DNA of 17,748 bases from Endobugula sp047619205 (GCA_047619205.1 JBLHJR010000067.1:1-17748); one strand, 5' to 3'. Positions 1-8,699 are shown, counted from the stretch's first letter. Notes: generated by a model not told the origin, from the letters alone. Numbers and translations: made by a program.

Positions 1-3000
1 GACGCCATCAGACGGTGACAAAAGGTCATACCCATATTGTCCACCATATCATTCGCTAGCTGTGTAGCAATGATTTCTTTGCGCAGAATATGCTGGTGAA
101 TATTTCGCTTATATTTTGCGAGTAATTCTGCAGGGAACGCTTTTTCTACCCATGAAGACAAATAGTCGTTATCCGCAATCTCATCAACCGCTAACAGTTC
201 CTTTAGCTCTACTTTTACATAACAATTTAACACACACAATTCCGGTCGAGTCAGCGCTTGTCGATCGGTAGTTCTATCGAGTATGTCTTCATCAGAGGGA
301 ATAAATTCTAAGTCGCGATCTAGTCGACCGCTGGCTTCCAAGGCATTGATTAATCTACGGTATTCACCAATACGGGTATATGACTCACGCTCCGCCAGAC
401 TAATTGATTGCGTCTGCGAATAGTTATTCTCAAGTACCATTGCGGAAATGGTATCGGTCATGCTGGATAACAAGCGATTACGTTGTAATTGCGAAAGACC
501 ACCACTAGTCATAATATCACTGAGTAATATTTTAATATTAACTTCATGATCAGAGCAATCCACTCCCGCTGCATTGTCGATAAAGTCCGTATTACAAGCG
601 CCACCCTGTAGGCAATACTCTATACGTCCGAGCTGACTTACACCTAAATTACCGCCTTCTCCGAACACTTTACAGCGTAACTGTGAGCCATTCACGCGCA
701 AGCTATCATTGGCTTTATCACCCACATCCGCATGCGTCTCGCTTTTTGATTTTACATAGGTGCCAATGCCGCCATTCCAAATGAGATCAACAGGCGCTTT
801 TAATAAAGCATGAATCAACTCGGTGGGCGTTAAGGTTTTTGGTCTAATCTCAAAATTTTTCTGCATCTCCGGAGTAATAGTAATTGACTTTGCATCGCGG
901 GAAAAAATACCGCCGCCCTTAGAGAGTAACCTCTGATTGTAATCCGCCCAGTTAGTCCCTGGGGTAGTAAATAAACGCTGGCGTTCTTGATAGCTTTTAG
1001 CCGCATTAGGATTAGGGTCAACAAAGATATGCTGGTGATTAAAGGCAGCCGTCAGACAGATATGCTCTGACATTAACATGCCATTACCAAACACATCGCC
1101 GGCCATATCACCGATACCAATAACGCTAAAATCTTCTTGCTGAACATTGATATTCTTTTCTTTAAAATGCCGCTGTACTGACACCCATGCGCCCTTAGCC
1201 GTAATCCCCATGGCTTTATGGTCATAACCTACACTACCGCCAGAAGCAAAAGCGTCGCCTAACCAATGGCCATACTCTGCTGAAATCTCATTGGCTATAT
1301 CAGAAAAAGTGGCCGTACCTTTATCCGCGGCCACCACCAAATAGGGGTCATCTTCATCTAGCCGGATAACATTTTTTGGCGCTATAATTTTACCTTTCTC
1401 TAAATTATCGGTTACATCTAATAAACCACGAATGAAGGTCTGATAACAGGCAATACCCTCTTTCATAAAAGCATCTCGGCCATTGGCCATATTGGCTTTT
1501 TTAGCAACAAAACCGCCTTTAGCGCCGCTAGGTACAATCACCGCATTTTTAACACTTTGGGCTTTAACTAGCCCTAGCACTTCTGTACGAAAATCTTCGC
1601 TCCGATCTGACCATCGCAACCCGCCACGAGAGACTTTGCCGCCGCGTAAATGCACGCCCTCCACTCTTCGAGAATAAACGAATATTTCATAAAGTGGACG
1701 CGGTTCAGGAACAGAAGAAATATTCCTTGGACACATTTTAAAAGAGATATAGCTTTTATTTTCACCGTTAATTTCTTGGAAATAATTCGTCCTAACAGTG
1801 CCTTCAATTAACGATAAATATTGTCGCAAAATGCGATCATCATTTAAATTACTCACCGAATCCAATTCATCTGACAGCTGTTTTTTTAGTTTATGACGTT
1901 GTTTAGAAACCGATTCGCAAGCATCATCAGGATTGAAGCGCTGATAAAAAAGTTCGACGAAATACTGTGCAATACTAGGGTAATTCATTAACGCCCTAAC
2001 AACTGCACGTTTACTAAAGGGGAATTCAATTTGCTTCATATAAGCGGCATAGGCACGTAATATATTGACATCTCGCCAAGTTAATTGTGCCGACAATATC
2101 AAGCCATTAAAAAAATCATTTCCGACTTTTTTCTGCCAAACATTGATAAAGGCATCTTCAAATAAATCTCTCACCTTACCTAAACTGACACCTTCATCTA
2201 AGCGTGTATGCAGCAAGAAATCATGCAGCCATATTTTTTCCCCAGACTTAGTAATTTTATAGGGGTGCTCCACCACGACTTTTAAATTCATACGCTCTAA
2301 TACAGGAATAACATTAGATAACGGTAGCGCATCGCCGTAGTTAAACACTTTTAAATTGACCACTTTACTATCATTAGAATCTGGCTGAGAGAAACACAAA
2401 GCGATAGGGTTTTCACTATTTAAGGTTTCAATAGTTTTAATATCAACAAAAGCTTCATCGATAGAAAAACTATCCTGATACGAGTTAGGAAATCCACCTT
2501 TATAACGTAATGAGATACGATTACCTTCATCCTCACCAAAAACAGATAACAACTCTTTCCTTAACGAAACTGGCCATGAAATCGCGAGAACCTGTACCTC
2601 TTCTTCAAGTTCTGACTCAGACCAATTCATTTTTTTAGTTTCATCTAAACGAAAAATAATGTAGGTTCTAGACAAAATTGATTCTGAGTAGTCACTATAA
2701 AAATCACTCGATTCCGCCCCTATGGATTCGCCAATCATCGCAATAATTTTTTCGTTCAAATCAGTCGAAAAATGGTCTCTAGGAATGCAAATCATGGCAT
2801 TCACAAAACGATTACCCGTAGACCGACGCATGAATAATCTAACTAATTTACGTTCATTTATTTGGGTAATGCCTATTAAGGTTTTAGCTAATTGTTCAAC
2901 GCTACTTTGAAATAGCTCATCACGAGGAAAAGTCTCTAAGGCTTGGCGCAACACTTTACCGTTATAGCTATTCTTCGATAGACTAGCCTGCTCATAAATT

Positions 3001-4070
3001 TTCTCTACCTTCTGACGAATAACGGGGATTTTATTCACACTTTCCCGATAAACCTGCGAGGTATACAAACCGACCACATGATGAACACCAACAAAGTCTC
3101 CCTTGTCGTTATATGCTTGAATGGTAATATGGTCTGGGTAAGCACGACGATGGATAGTGGAGCGTATAGAAGACTTACTAAAGGTTAACAGTGCAGCGTC
3201 TGGTTTTCCTAACTGGGTTTTATCACTAAGGAAATAACGATTAATATCTTCTTCTTTATGTAATAGTCCGTAGGTCTTTTTCAAATTTACTGATGCTTTT
3301 ATTTCATCGCGTTTTTCACCTGTAAAAGCATAGTAGGCATAACCTAAGAAAGTAAAGTTGTTCGCCACCAACCAGGCAATGAATTGCTTAGCTTCATAAA
3401 TTTCTTCACGCGTATGCTGGTGGTTTGAATAGGATATAGTCTCGCCTAATAATTGTAGTGCATCGACAATAGATGAATAATGATTGTTCACCAAGTTAAC
3501 ATCGGCGATCGTCTTGCGAATAGAGGCCGCTATAGCACTTAAGTCTTGTGACTTACGATGTCGTCTAACTTCGATATAAATAAGTAATTCATTGACACTG
3601 GTTTTATCCGGCTTGCTCTGGTCATCATCGAAGCTCTCAAAAGAGACTACATTACCTTTAGCATCTCGGCTAGTTTGCATGACTAAGTTTTTAATACTTT
3701 TTACGCTAATGCCACTATTGCTTAGCGCCATACGCACAGAATCAATAACAAAGGGGACATCGTTATAATGCACCATAATGACCGAATTTTTACAGCCCCA
3801 AGCCTCTTTTTCTAAGCTGGGATTAAACACCTGTACCTTTGCCCTTTTTTGCTTATAACTACTGACGAAATCATAGCTACTTTTTAACATACCAATCACA
3901 TCATGGACGTCATGGCCACTCAACTCGTCAATGGGGTAATGTTCAAAGAATAAATCAGCGAAAACCTGTAAATTTTGCGCGTCTTTGGCACCTAGTTTAG
4001 CCACAATAGTCTCGGACAACTGTTTTGAAAAAGCAGTTTTGTTATCAGTAACGATAAGACTCATGTCCAT
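1..4070 (-). CDS. gdhB: NAD-specific glutamate dehydrogenase, large (~180 kDa) class, 3' end outside window
   Basis: Oxidative deamination of L-glutamate to 2-oxoglutarate with NAD+, a catabolic cytosolic enzyme. Reading the minus strand by hand gives one uninterrupted frame from an ATG at 4070 to the left edge, 1356 codons with no stop. The large-class GDH is usually about 1600 residues, so roughly 250 C-terminal residues are missing from the window. Visible landmarks are GGLRWSDR (about residues 816-823), the lysine-rich stretch VKNAVIVPSGAKGGF (about 840-854) which matches the substrate-binding/catalytic lysine region of GDHs, GIGDMAGDVFGNGM (about 985-998, Rossmann NAD domain) and GEGGNLGVSQLGR (about 1137-1149). 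The N-terminal ~500 residues are the long regulatory extension typical of this class. ATG 4070 is preferred over ATG 4064 because a GGAG lies 7 nt upstream. It is divergent from purB. The family is certain; the symbol follows Pseudomonas usage. Confidence 0.95.
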   Translation of the reverse strand, partial: MDMSLIVTDNKTAFSKQLSETIVAKLGAKDAQNLQVFADLFFEHYPIDELSGHDVHDVIGMLKSSYDFVSSYKQKRAKVQVFNPSLEKEAWGCKNSVIMVHYNDVPFVIDSVRMALSNSGISVKSIKNLVMQTSRDAKGNVVSFESFDDDQSKPDKTSVNELLIYIEVRRHRKSQDLSAIAASIRKTIADVNLVNNHYSSIVDALQLLGETISYSNHQHTREEIYEAKQFIAWLVANNFTFLGYAYYAFTGEKRDEIKASVNLKKTYGLLHKEEDINRYFLSDKTQLGKPDAALLTFSKSSIRSTIHRRAYPDHITIQAYNDKGDFVGVHHVVGLYTSQVYRESVNKIPVIRQKVEKIYEQASLSKNSYNGKVLRQALETFPRDELFQSSVEQLAKTLIGITQINERKLVRLFMRRSTGNRFVNAMICIPRDHFSTDLNEKIIAMIGESIGAESSDFYSDYSESILSRTYIIFRLDETKKMNWSESELEEEVQVLAISWPVSLRKELLSVFGEDEGNRISLRYKGGFPNSYQDSFSIDEAFVDIKTIETLNSENPIALCFSQPDSNDSKVVNLKVFNYGDALPLSNVIPVLERMNLKVVVEHPYKITKSGEKIWLHDFLLHTRLDEGVSLGKVRDLFEDAFINVWQKKVGNDFFNGLILSAQLTWRDVNILRAYAAYMKQIEFPFSKRAVVRALMNYPSIAQYFVELFYQRFNPDDACESVSKQRHKLKKQLSDELDSVSNLNDDRILRQYLSLIEGTVRTNYFQEINGENKSYISFKMCPRNISSVPEPRPLYEIFVYSRRVEGVHLRGGKVSRGGLRWSDRSEDFRTEVLGLVKAQSVKNAVIVPSGAKGGFVAKKANMANGRDAFMKEGIACYQTFIRGLLDVTDNLEKGKIIAPKNVIRLDEDDPYLVVAADKGTATFSDIANEISAEYGHWLGDAFASGGSVGYDHKAMGITAKGAWVSVQRHFKEKNINVQQEDFSVIGIGDMAGDVFGNGMLMSEHICLTAAFNHQHIFVDPNPNAAKSYQERQRLFTTPGTNWADYNQRLLSKGGGIFSRDAKSITITPEMQKNFEIRPKTLTPTELIHALLKAPVDLIWNGGIGTYVKSKSETHADVGDKANDSLRVNGSQLRCKVFGEGGNLGVSQLGRIEYCLQGGACNTDFIDNAAGVDCSDHEVNIKILLSDIMTSGGLSQLQRNRLLSSMTDTISAMVLENNYSQTQSISLAERESYTRIGEYRRLINALEASGRLDRDLEFIPSDEDILDRTTDRQALTRPELCVLNCYVKVELKELLAVDEIADNDYLSSWVEKAFPAELLAKYKRNIHQHILRKEIIATQLANDMVDNMGMTFCHRLMA

Positions 4071-4298
4071 AAAAAAACTCCACAAAATAATACGGGCTTT
4101 AAACACTGTAGTTAGAGCACCTATGATTAGCATAGCCCATAGATGCTGACACGCCAGTCTGAAAATCAGCCCATAGCGCCAGTTGCTAACGGTCTCTAAC
4201 TACTAGTTTTTGTAGTTTTCAGGTATGATGCGGCCTTTATTTACCCTCATCTGTTTACTCTCAACCAATCAGCTTCAACTATATAAGGCTCACACTCT
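4071..4298. promoter_or_regulatory. Divergent gdhB/purB intergenic region
   Basis: This 228-bp region must hold both promoters. A TATGAT at 4224-4229 is a plausible -10 for purB, about 70 nt before its ATG, but no good -35 is visible. Just upstream lies a perfect inverted repeat AACTAC-N8-GTAGTT (4198-4217), a possible operator overlapping that promoter. Two direct repeats occur further left: AGCCCATAG at 4134-4142 and 4168-4176, and CGCCAGT at 4152-4158 and 4177-4183. No match to the E. coli PurR box was seen. The regulatory assignments are inference. Confidence 0.35.
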
Positions 4299-5666
4299 AT
4301 GGATTTATCGTCACTTACGGCTGTTTCCCCTATCGATGGCCGCTATAGCACTAAAACCACCGATTACCGTTCGATTTTCAGTGAATATGGCTTAATACGC
4401 TACCGTGTAGAAGTGGAAATTCGCTGGTTACAGCAGTTAGCTGCTCACCCACAAATTGACGAAGTCCCTAGCCTCAGTGATGCCGCCAATCGCTATTTAG
4501 ACGCTATGGTGGCAGACTTTTCCGTTGCTAACGCACAGAGTATAAAAGACATAGAAAGTGTGACTAACCACGATGTAAAAGCCGTGGAATACTTCATTAA
4601 AGCAGCCTTTGCAGATAATGCAGAGCTGGATGCTGTTAAGGAGTTTGTCCACTTTGCTTGTACTTCTGAGGACATTAACAACTTGTCCCATGCCTTAATG
4701 TTAAAAGCCGGTCGTGAAGTGTTATTGACTCAGTTAAGTACAATTATCGAGACCTTAGCATCCATGGCCGTAGAGTTTGCTGCGGTCCCCATGCTATCAC
4801 GCACCCACGGACAAACCGCTTCGCCAACAACGGTAGGTAAAGAAGTGGCTAATGTAGTGGCACGCTTGCGTCGCCAACAAGAACAAGCCCATGACATCCC
4901 TTTACTAGGAAAAATCAATGGTGCTGTAGGCAATTATAATGCTCACCTTTCTGCTTATGCCGATATTGATTGGCAACAGAATGCCGAAGTTTTTGTCACT
5001 AGCTTAGGCATTCAATGGAATCCTTATACTACTCAAATAGAGCCCCATGATTATATTGCCGAGTTATTTGATGTGATTACCCGCAGTAATACTATCTTGA
5101 TTGATTTTAGTCGGGATATCTGGGGTTACATCTCACTAGGTTATTTCAAACAAAGAACCATTGCTGGCGAAGTCGGTTCATCGACAATGCCACATAAAGT
5201 CAACCCAATTGATTTTGAGAATGCCGAAGGCAATCTAGGTCTCGCCAACGCCATCTTTGGCCACCTCTCGGCCAAGTTACCCATTTCACGCTGGCAGCGT
5301 GATTTAACCGATTCTACCGTATTACGCAATATGGGTGTGGGGTTTGGCTATTGCGGTATTGCCTACGCTTCGCTACAAAAAGGGCTGGGCAAGTTAGAGA
5401 TCAATGAGGCAAAAATTGCGGCCGATTTAAATAATAGCTGGGAAGTATTAGCGGAACCCATTCAAACCATTATGCGACGCTATGGTGTTGATGAACCCTA
5501 TGAAAAGTTAAAAGCACTGACTCGCGGCGTGACCATTACTCCAGAGATTCTAGCCGCGTTTGTGGAAAATCTAGAAATACCAGAATCCGCCAAAGCAGAT
5601 ATTCGTGCTATGACACCGGCGAACTACATTGGCAATGCCGTTGCACAGGCCAAGGCGATAAAATAA
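4299..5666 (+). CDS. purB: Adenylosuccinate lyase
   Basis: Cytosolic fumarase-superfamily enzyme acting twice in purine synthesis: SAICAR to AICAR plus fumarate, and adenylosuccinate to AMP plus fumarate. The 455-residue length matches the E. coli-type enzyme (456). The N-terminus LTAVSPIDGRY is diagnostic. SRTHGQTASPTTVGKE carries the catalytic histidine (His170). The superfamily signature GSSTMPHKVNP, residues 293-303, contains the flexible-loop catalytic serine (Ser294 or Ser295). The ATG at 4299 is preceded by AAGG about 10 nt upstream and no better start is visible. It is normally found downstream of mnmA-hflD; here it stands alone, divergent from gdhB and followed by a repeat-rich non-coding stretch. 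Nothing is missing from the active site. Confidence 0.97.
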   Translation: MDLSSLTAVSPIDGRYSTKTTDYRSIFSEYGLIRYRVEVEIRWLQQLAAHPQIDEVPSLSDAANRYLDAMVADFSVANAQSIKDIESVTNHDVKAVEYFIKAAFADNAELDAVKEFVHFACTSEDINNLSHALMLKAGREVLLTQLSTIIETLASMAVEFAAVPMLSRTHGQTASPTTVGKEVANVVARLRRQQEQAHDIPLLGKINGAVGNYNAHLSAYADIDWQQNAEVFVTSLGIQWNPYTTQIEPHDYIAELFDVITRSNTILIDFSRDIWGYISLGYFKQRTIAGEVGSSTMPHKVNPIDFENAEGNLGLANAIFGHLSAKLPISRWQRDLTDSTVLRNMGVGFGYCGIAYASLQKGLGKLEINEAKIAADLNNSWEVLAEPIQTIMRRYGVDEPYEKLKALTRGVTITPEILAAFVENLEIPESAKADIRAMTPANYIGNAVAQAKAIK

Positions 5667-5669
5667 TAA

Positions 5670-5711
5670 GTTAGATGTTAGATGTTAGATGTGAGATGTG
5701 AGATGTGAGAT
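5670..5711. repeat. Six-copy heptamer tandem repeat after purB
   Basis: Three copies of GTTAGAT (5670-5690) are followed directly by three copies of GTGAGAT (5691-5711). They begin a few bases after the purB stop codon. The two blocks differ by one base per unit, so one substituted unit was probably amplified after the first expansion. The last GTGAGA can pair with TCTCAC at 5800-5805. Confidence 0.85.
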
Positions 5712-5805
5712 GCTTTTAAAGCTGAGCGCAGCGAAGTAAAGCGTTGCCCCTCAGGACGAGGGGTACATCTAAAACGCATGGAGCAGTTTTAGTGCAACGT
5801 CTCAC
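5705..5805. repeat. Foldable multi-hairpin element between convergent purB and Rieske genes
   Basis: Nested complementary segments are visible: GTGAGA (5705-5710) with TCTCAC (5800-5805); CGTTG (5742-5746) with CAACG (5795-5799); CCCCTC (5747-5752) with GAGGGG (5758-5763) around a 5-nt loop; and CTAAAAC (5769-5775) with GTTTTAG (5786-5792) around a 10-nt loop. Together they form a closed stem carrying two hairpins. There is no U tract, so it is not a classical intrinsic terminator, although it could protect 3' ends of both convergent transcripts. It could equally be a small repeat element. Function unknown. Confidence 0.5.
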
Positions 5806-5811
5806 AACATC

Positions 5812-6111
5812 CTACAAATCAACCCCCAACTGATTACCTTCATAAGCAATAGAAATAAACTGCAACGATTGCGTACATCCATCGGGAGATCGCCCCGTAG
5901 TGAGATCAAAGCGCATACCATGAATAGGGCAACGCAAACAATCCTCATCTAGCGTCGCATTGACTAAAGAGGCTTGCTGATGGGGACACTGATTAATCAG
6001 CACCTGACAACGCCCTTTATTTTGCACCAACAATAAAGGTTTCCCCGCCACTGAAAAAGCACGCTGATAGCCATCATGTAGATTACTTAAACGCTCTAAA
6101 GGGTAAAACAT
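5812..6111 (-). CDS. Small Rieske-type [2Fe-2S] ferredoxin
   Basis: A stand-alone Rieske domain protein, presumably a soluble electron carrier or the ferredoxin of an unidentified oxygenase. Numbering from ATG 6111 (99 residues), the cluster ligands are Cys42-x-His44 and Cys61-x2-His64, in CPH and CPIH, separated by 16 residues as in soluble Rieske ferredoxins. There is no signal peptide, membrane segment or oxygenase domain. ATG 6111 is chosen because TAGGA lies 8 nt upstream. ATG 6120 would put that motif directly against the start, and the longest frame (ATG 6180) has no ribosome site. It is convergent with purB and divergent from pabB. The partner is not evident from its neighbours. Confidence 0.85.
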   Translation of the reverse strand: MFYPLERLSNLHDGYQRAFSVAGKPLLLVQNKGRCQVLINQCPHQQASLVNATLDEDCLRCPIHGMRFDLTTGRSPDGCTQSLQFISIAYEGNQLGVDL

Positions 6112-6198
6112 GTATTTCATCCTATTATTGATTCGCGAACAGTTTACAGCAAACAGCAAACAGGGATAATCTCCTCTCATCTATGCTGTAATACGCAT

Positions 6199-6270
6199 CA
6201 CAAAAAATTTTCAGGTTTCAAGCAAACAGTGCGCACGGCACACACATATTTATCCTGAAAATTTTCTGTG
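6199..6270. promoter_or_regulatory. 17-bp inverted repeat pair in the Rieske/pabB divergent region
   Basis: CACAAAAAATTTTCAGG at 6199-6215 and CCTGAAAATTTTCTGTG at 6254-6270 are reverse complements with one mismatch in 17, separated by 38 bp. Each arm contains the self-complementary core AAAATTTT, and the spacer holds the 8-bp palindrome GTGCGCAC (6229-6236). A TATAAG at 6276-6281, just past the right arm, could be the pabB -10. This could be a pair of operator sites for a dimeric regulator of both divergent genes, or a small foldback element. The repeat is seen directly; the role is inferred. Confidence 0.6.
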
Positions 6271-6311
6271 GTTGGTATAAGCTACTGGCTGCCTTCTGTA
6301 AGCCCTAAATT

Positions 6312-7781
6312 ATGCCAATAACTGCACTCCCCTACCATTCAGACAGCACGGTTATTTTTACCGCTTTACGCAACTTACCGTTTTCCTGCTGGCTAGATAG
6401 TGGCAAACCCAAAAGCACCTCTGGCCGCTATGACATCATCAGCGCAGCGCCGAGCCAACGCTGGGTCAACAAGGGCGAGCGTACAGAAATATTACATTAT
6501 CAATATGAAGCTGATGGCAGTTACCATCCACAATCCCCCGCTGAAATTTCTCACCTAGACCCACTAGCGCTAATAAAAACAGCCTCTGACCAACTAAGTT
6601 CTATATATGCCAAAAAAGTACAGAGTGACGCCTATTCTGAAGAACAAGGACTGCCCTTTAGCGGCGGTATTATTGCTTATTTCAGTTACGATTTAGGTAG
6701 AAAGCAAGCAGGTATTGCCCAGCAATCGGCTAGCGATTGCGCGCTCGCGGATATGGTCGCGGGCTTGTATCCATGGGCTATTGTTCAGGATCATCAACTT
6801 CAGCAGTGTTACCTGGCTTCTCTCGCAGAGTGTGATCAAGCCATTCTAAATGAGGTCTTACAGCGCCTAGAACACCTTAATATCAATAAACAGGGCATGG
6901 ATAAGCAGCCCTTAGATAAGCAAACCATTCCATTTAGTATGGGTGAACTAAAATCCAATACATCTGCACAGTACTATTATCAAAAAATAGCCCGTATTAA
7001 CGACTATATTAATGCCGGGGATTGTTACCAAGTTAACTTCTCTCAATGTTTTAGCGCCGATTACGAAGGCGATCCCTACGCGGCGTACATTCATCTCCGC
7101 CATACCATGGCCTCGCCTTTTTCGGCCTTTATGGACATTAGTACAGAGAACAAACAACAAGCCATACTCTCTTTATCACCAGAGCGACTACTGCACACCC
7201 AAGCTAAACATGCGCTAACTCAGCCCATCAAAGGTACGATTGCGCGAGATCACGACAGTGAAAAAGATAAGAGAAATGCACAAACTCTACAAGCCAGCAG
7301 TAAAAATCGCGCAGAAAATGTAATGATTGTTGATTTACTACGCAATGACTTGGGTAAAAACTGCATTCCCGGCAGCATCAAGGTGCCCACGCTATGTGAG
7401 TTAGAAAGTTTCCCCAACGTCCATCATTTAGTCAGCAGCGTGACGGGTATTATTGCCGAAGAAAAAACCGCATTTGATGTCTTTCAAGGTTGCTTCCCTG
7501 GCGGTTCCATCACTGGGGCACCTAAAAAACGCGCCATGGAAATTATCGAAGAGTTAGAAGACTGCCAACGCTCCATCTATTGCGGCAGTATTGCCTACAT
7601 CAATGCCAATGGCGATATGGATAGTAACATCACTATCCGCACCATCGCCTGTGATGGAGAAAAACTCTACTGTTGGGGCGGCGGCGGTATTGTCGCCGAC
7701 TCGGAAGCCGACGAAGAATATGAGGAAAGTTTAACTAAGATTAATCGAATATTACGAGTATTAGAAGAGTTTCGCCCTTAA
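6312..7781 (+). CDS. pabB: Aminodeoxychorismate synthase component I
   Basis: Chorismate-binding enzyme that, with a glutamine amidotransferase subunit (PabA), makes 4-amino-4-deoxychorismate for folate. The 489-residue protein has the anthranilate synthase component I N-terminal region followed by the chorismate-utilising domain from about residue 215. The motif PIKGTIAR contains Lys307, the lysine that separates PabB from TrpE (which has PIAGT). Other motifs are ENVMIVDLLRNDLGK (335-349), PGGSITGAPKKRAMEIIEELE (396-416) and the C-terminal GGGIVADSEADEEYEES (457-473). The start agrees with other PabB N-termini; the ribosome site is weak. No amidotransferase or lyase (PabC) is fused or adjacent. 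It is convergent with thrH, an arrangement that recalls the Pseudomonas thrH-pabB neighbourhood. Confidence 0.95.
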   Translation: MPITALPYHSDSTVIFTALRNLPFSCWLDSGKPKSTSGRYDIISAAPSQRWVNKGERTEILHYQYEADGSYHPQSPAEISHLDPLALIKTASDQLSSIYAKKVQSDAYSEEQGLPFSGGIIAYFSYDLGRKQAGIAQQSASDCALADMVAGLYPWAIVQDHQLQQCYLASLAECDQAILNEVLQRLEHLNINKQGMDKQPLDKQTIPFSMGELKSNTSAQYYYQKIARINDYINAGDCYQVNFSQCFSADYEGDPYAAYIHLRHTMASPFSAFMDISTENKQQAILSLSPERLLHTQAKHALTQPIKGTIARDHDSEKDKRNAQTLQASSKNRAENVMIVDLLRNDLGKNCIPGSIKVPTLCELESFPNVHHLVSSVTGIIAEEKTAFDVFQGCFPGGSITGAPKKRAMEIIEELEDCQRSIYCGSIAYINANGDMDSNITIRTIACDGEKLYCWGGGGIVADSEADEEYEESLTKINRILRVLEEFRP

Positions 7782-7816
7782 AAGCCCCGCATTACTTAAT
7801 TTTACTACCCTCACAA

Positions 7817-8434
7817 CTACAATGCCAAATCGCGATTACTGGCTTTAATAAATTCCTTCTTCAGTTCATCGTATTCCTGTACTGCGGGGAATTGTGGGAA
7901 TTCTTCGATGACATTCTTCGGCGCCTTAAACAAAATTCCTGCATCTGCCTGAGCTAACATAGTGGTGTCATTATAAGAATCACCGGCGGCAATAGTACGA
8001 TAGTAAATACCCTGTAAAGCTAATATTGCCTGACGCTTAGGGTCTTTTTGACGTAAGGTATAGCTTATCACCTTGCCTTTTTCATCAGTATTTAAGCGAT
8101 GACAGAGTAAGGTAGGAAAACCTAGTTGTCGCATGAGTGGCTGCGAAAACTCATAAAACGTATCCGAAAGAATAATCACTTGAAAGCGTTCACGCAACCA
8201 ATCTATAAATTCTCTAGCACCCGGTAATGGCTCTAGCGTAGCAATAACTTCTTGAATTTCATTCAGACCAAGATTGTTTTCGTCTAATAATCGCAGACGC
8301 TGCTGCATTAATACATCGTAATCGGGGATATCACGCGTAGTGGCCTTTAGCGCTTCAATGCCGGTTTTATTGGCAAATTCAATCCAAATTTCAGGAATTA
8401 ATACTCCCTCTAAGTCTAGACATGCTAATTCCAC
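7817..8434 (-). CDS. thrH: Phosphoserine phosphatase / homoserine phosphotransferase ThrH
   Basis: HAD-superfamily enzyme described in Pseudomonas aeruginosa as dephosphorylating phosphoserine and transferring its phosphate to homoserine, linking serine and threonine synthesis. The 205-residue length matches the family. Motif I is CLDLEGVL, with Glu9 where most HAD phosphatases have the second Asp, as is normal for ThrH. Motif II is ILSDTFYEF, and the acidic motif is AAGDSYNDTTML. Stretches such as TGIEALKATTRDIPDYDVL and SQPLMRQLGFPTLLCH are characteristic. It starts at GTG 8434, with AGGGGA about 6-7 nt upstream. A 14-bp tandem repeat begins just upstream of the ribosome site. Confidence 0.95.
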   Translation of the reverse strand: MELACLDLEGVLIPEIWIEFANKTGIEALKATTRDIPDYDVLMQQRLRLLDENNLGLNEIQEVIATLEPLPGAREFIDWLRERFQVIILSDTFYEFSQPLMRQLGFPTLLCHRLNTDEKGKVISYTLRQKDPKRQAILALQGIYYRTIAAGDSYNDTTMLAQADAGILFKAPKNVIEEFPQFPAVQEYDELKKEFIKASNRDLAL

Positions 8435-8445
8435 GTTGCTTCCCC

Positions 8446-8478
8446 TTAGTTGTTAATGGTTAGTTGTTAATGGTTAGT
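8446..8478. repeat. 14-bp tandem repeat upstream of thrH
   Basis: Two exact copies of TTAGTTGTTAATGG (8446-8459 and 8460-8473) plus a third partial TTAGT (8474-8478). The array lies immediately upstream of the thrH ribosome-binding site, so it is in the leader or core promoter. No function is apparent. Confidence 0.8.
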
Positions 8479-8502
8479 GACTAATATTCGTATGACGAAA
8501 AG

Positions 8503-8558
8503 GCGCTAGGATACTAGGAAAATGTGGGTGAAGCCAGATTTTCCTAGTATCCTAGCGC
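8503..8558. repeat. 56-bp element with perfect 20-bp inverted repeat
   Basis: Left arm 8503-8522 (starts GCGCTAGGATACTAGG) and right arm 8539-8558 are perfect reverse complements over 20 bp, with a 16-nt loop. It lies between the divergent thrH and thioredoxin-like genes. The arms lack a following U tract and sit upstream of both genes, so a terminator role is unlikely. It resembles a REP-type or foldback palindrome. The loop-side sequence GCCAGATTTTC also occurs in both MITE copies (on the strand read from 13599), which may be coincidence. Confidence 0.8.
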
Positions 8559-8699
8559 AAGATAGTTGGCACTTTCTACGCTACGTTAAAGAGCCCTGTA
8601 ACTTTTTAAGTTATATTGTTATAGAAGAAAAGTATTTTGTCTCACTAGACTCTTTTGGTATGCTGCAAGTCTTATTATTTAGTCAGGATTAGTCTCGGA

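Noticed and set aside
1483..2910. Several plus-strand open frames of 60-65 codons inside the glutamate dehydrogenase region
   Set aside because: They are antisense shadows of the conserved minus-strand frame, without ribosome sites or recognisable similarity.
1..4070. Possible frameshift or pseudogene in the large glutamate dehydrogenase region
   Set aside because: Reading codon by codon from ATG 4070 to the window edge shows one continuous open frame with conserved motifs in order. The gene is only cut by the window boundary.
4198..4217. PurR-type operator upstream of purB
   Set aside because: The inverted repeat AACTAC-N8-GTAGTT does not resemble the E. coli PurR box; only an unspecified operator can be suggested.
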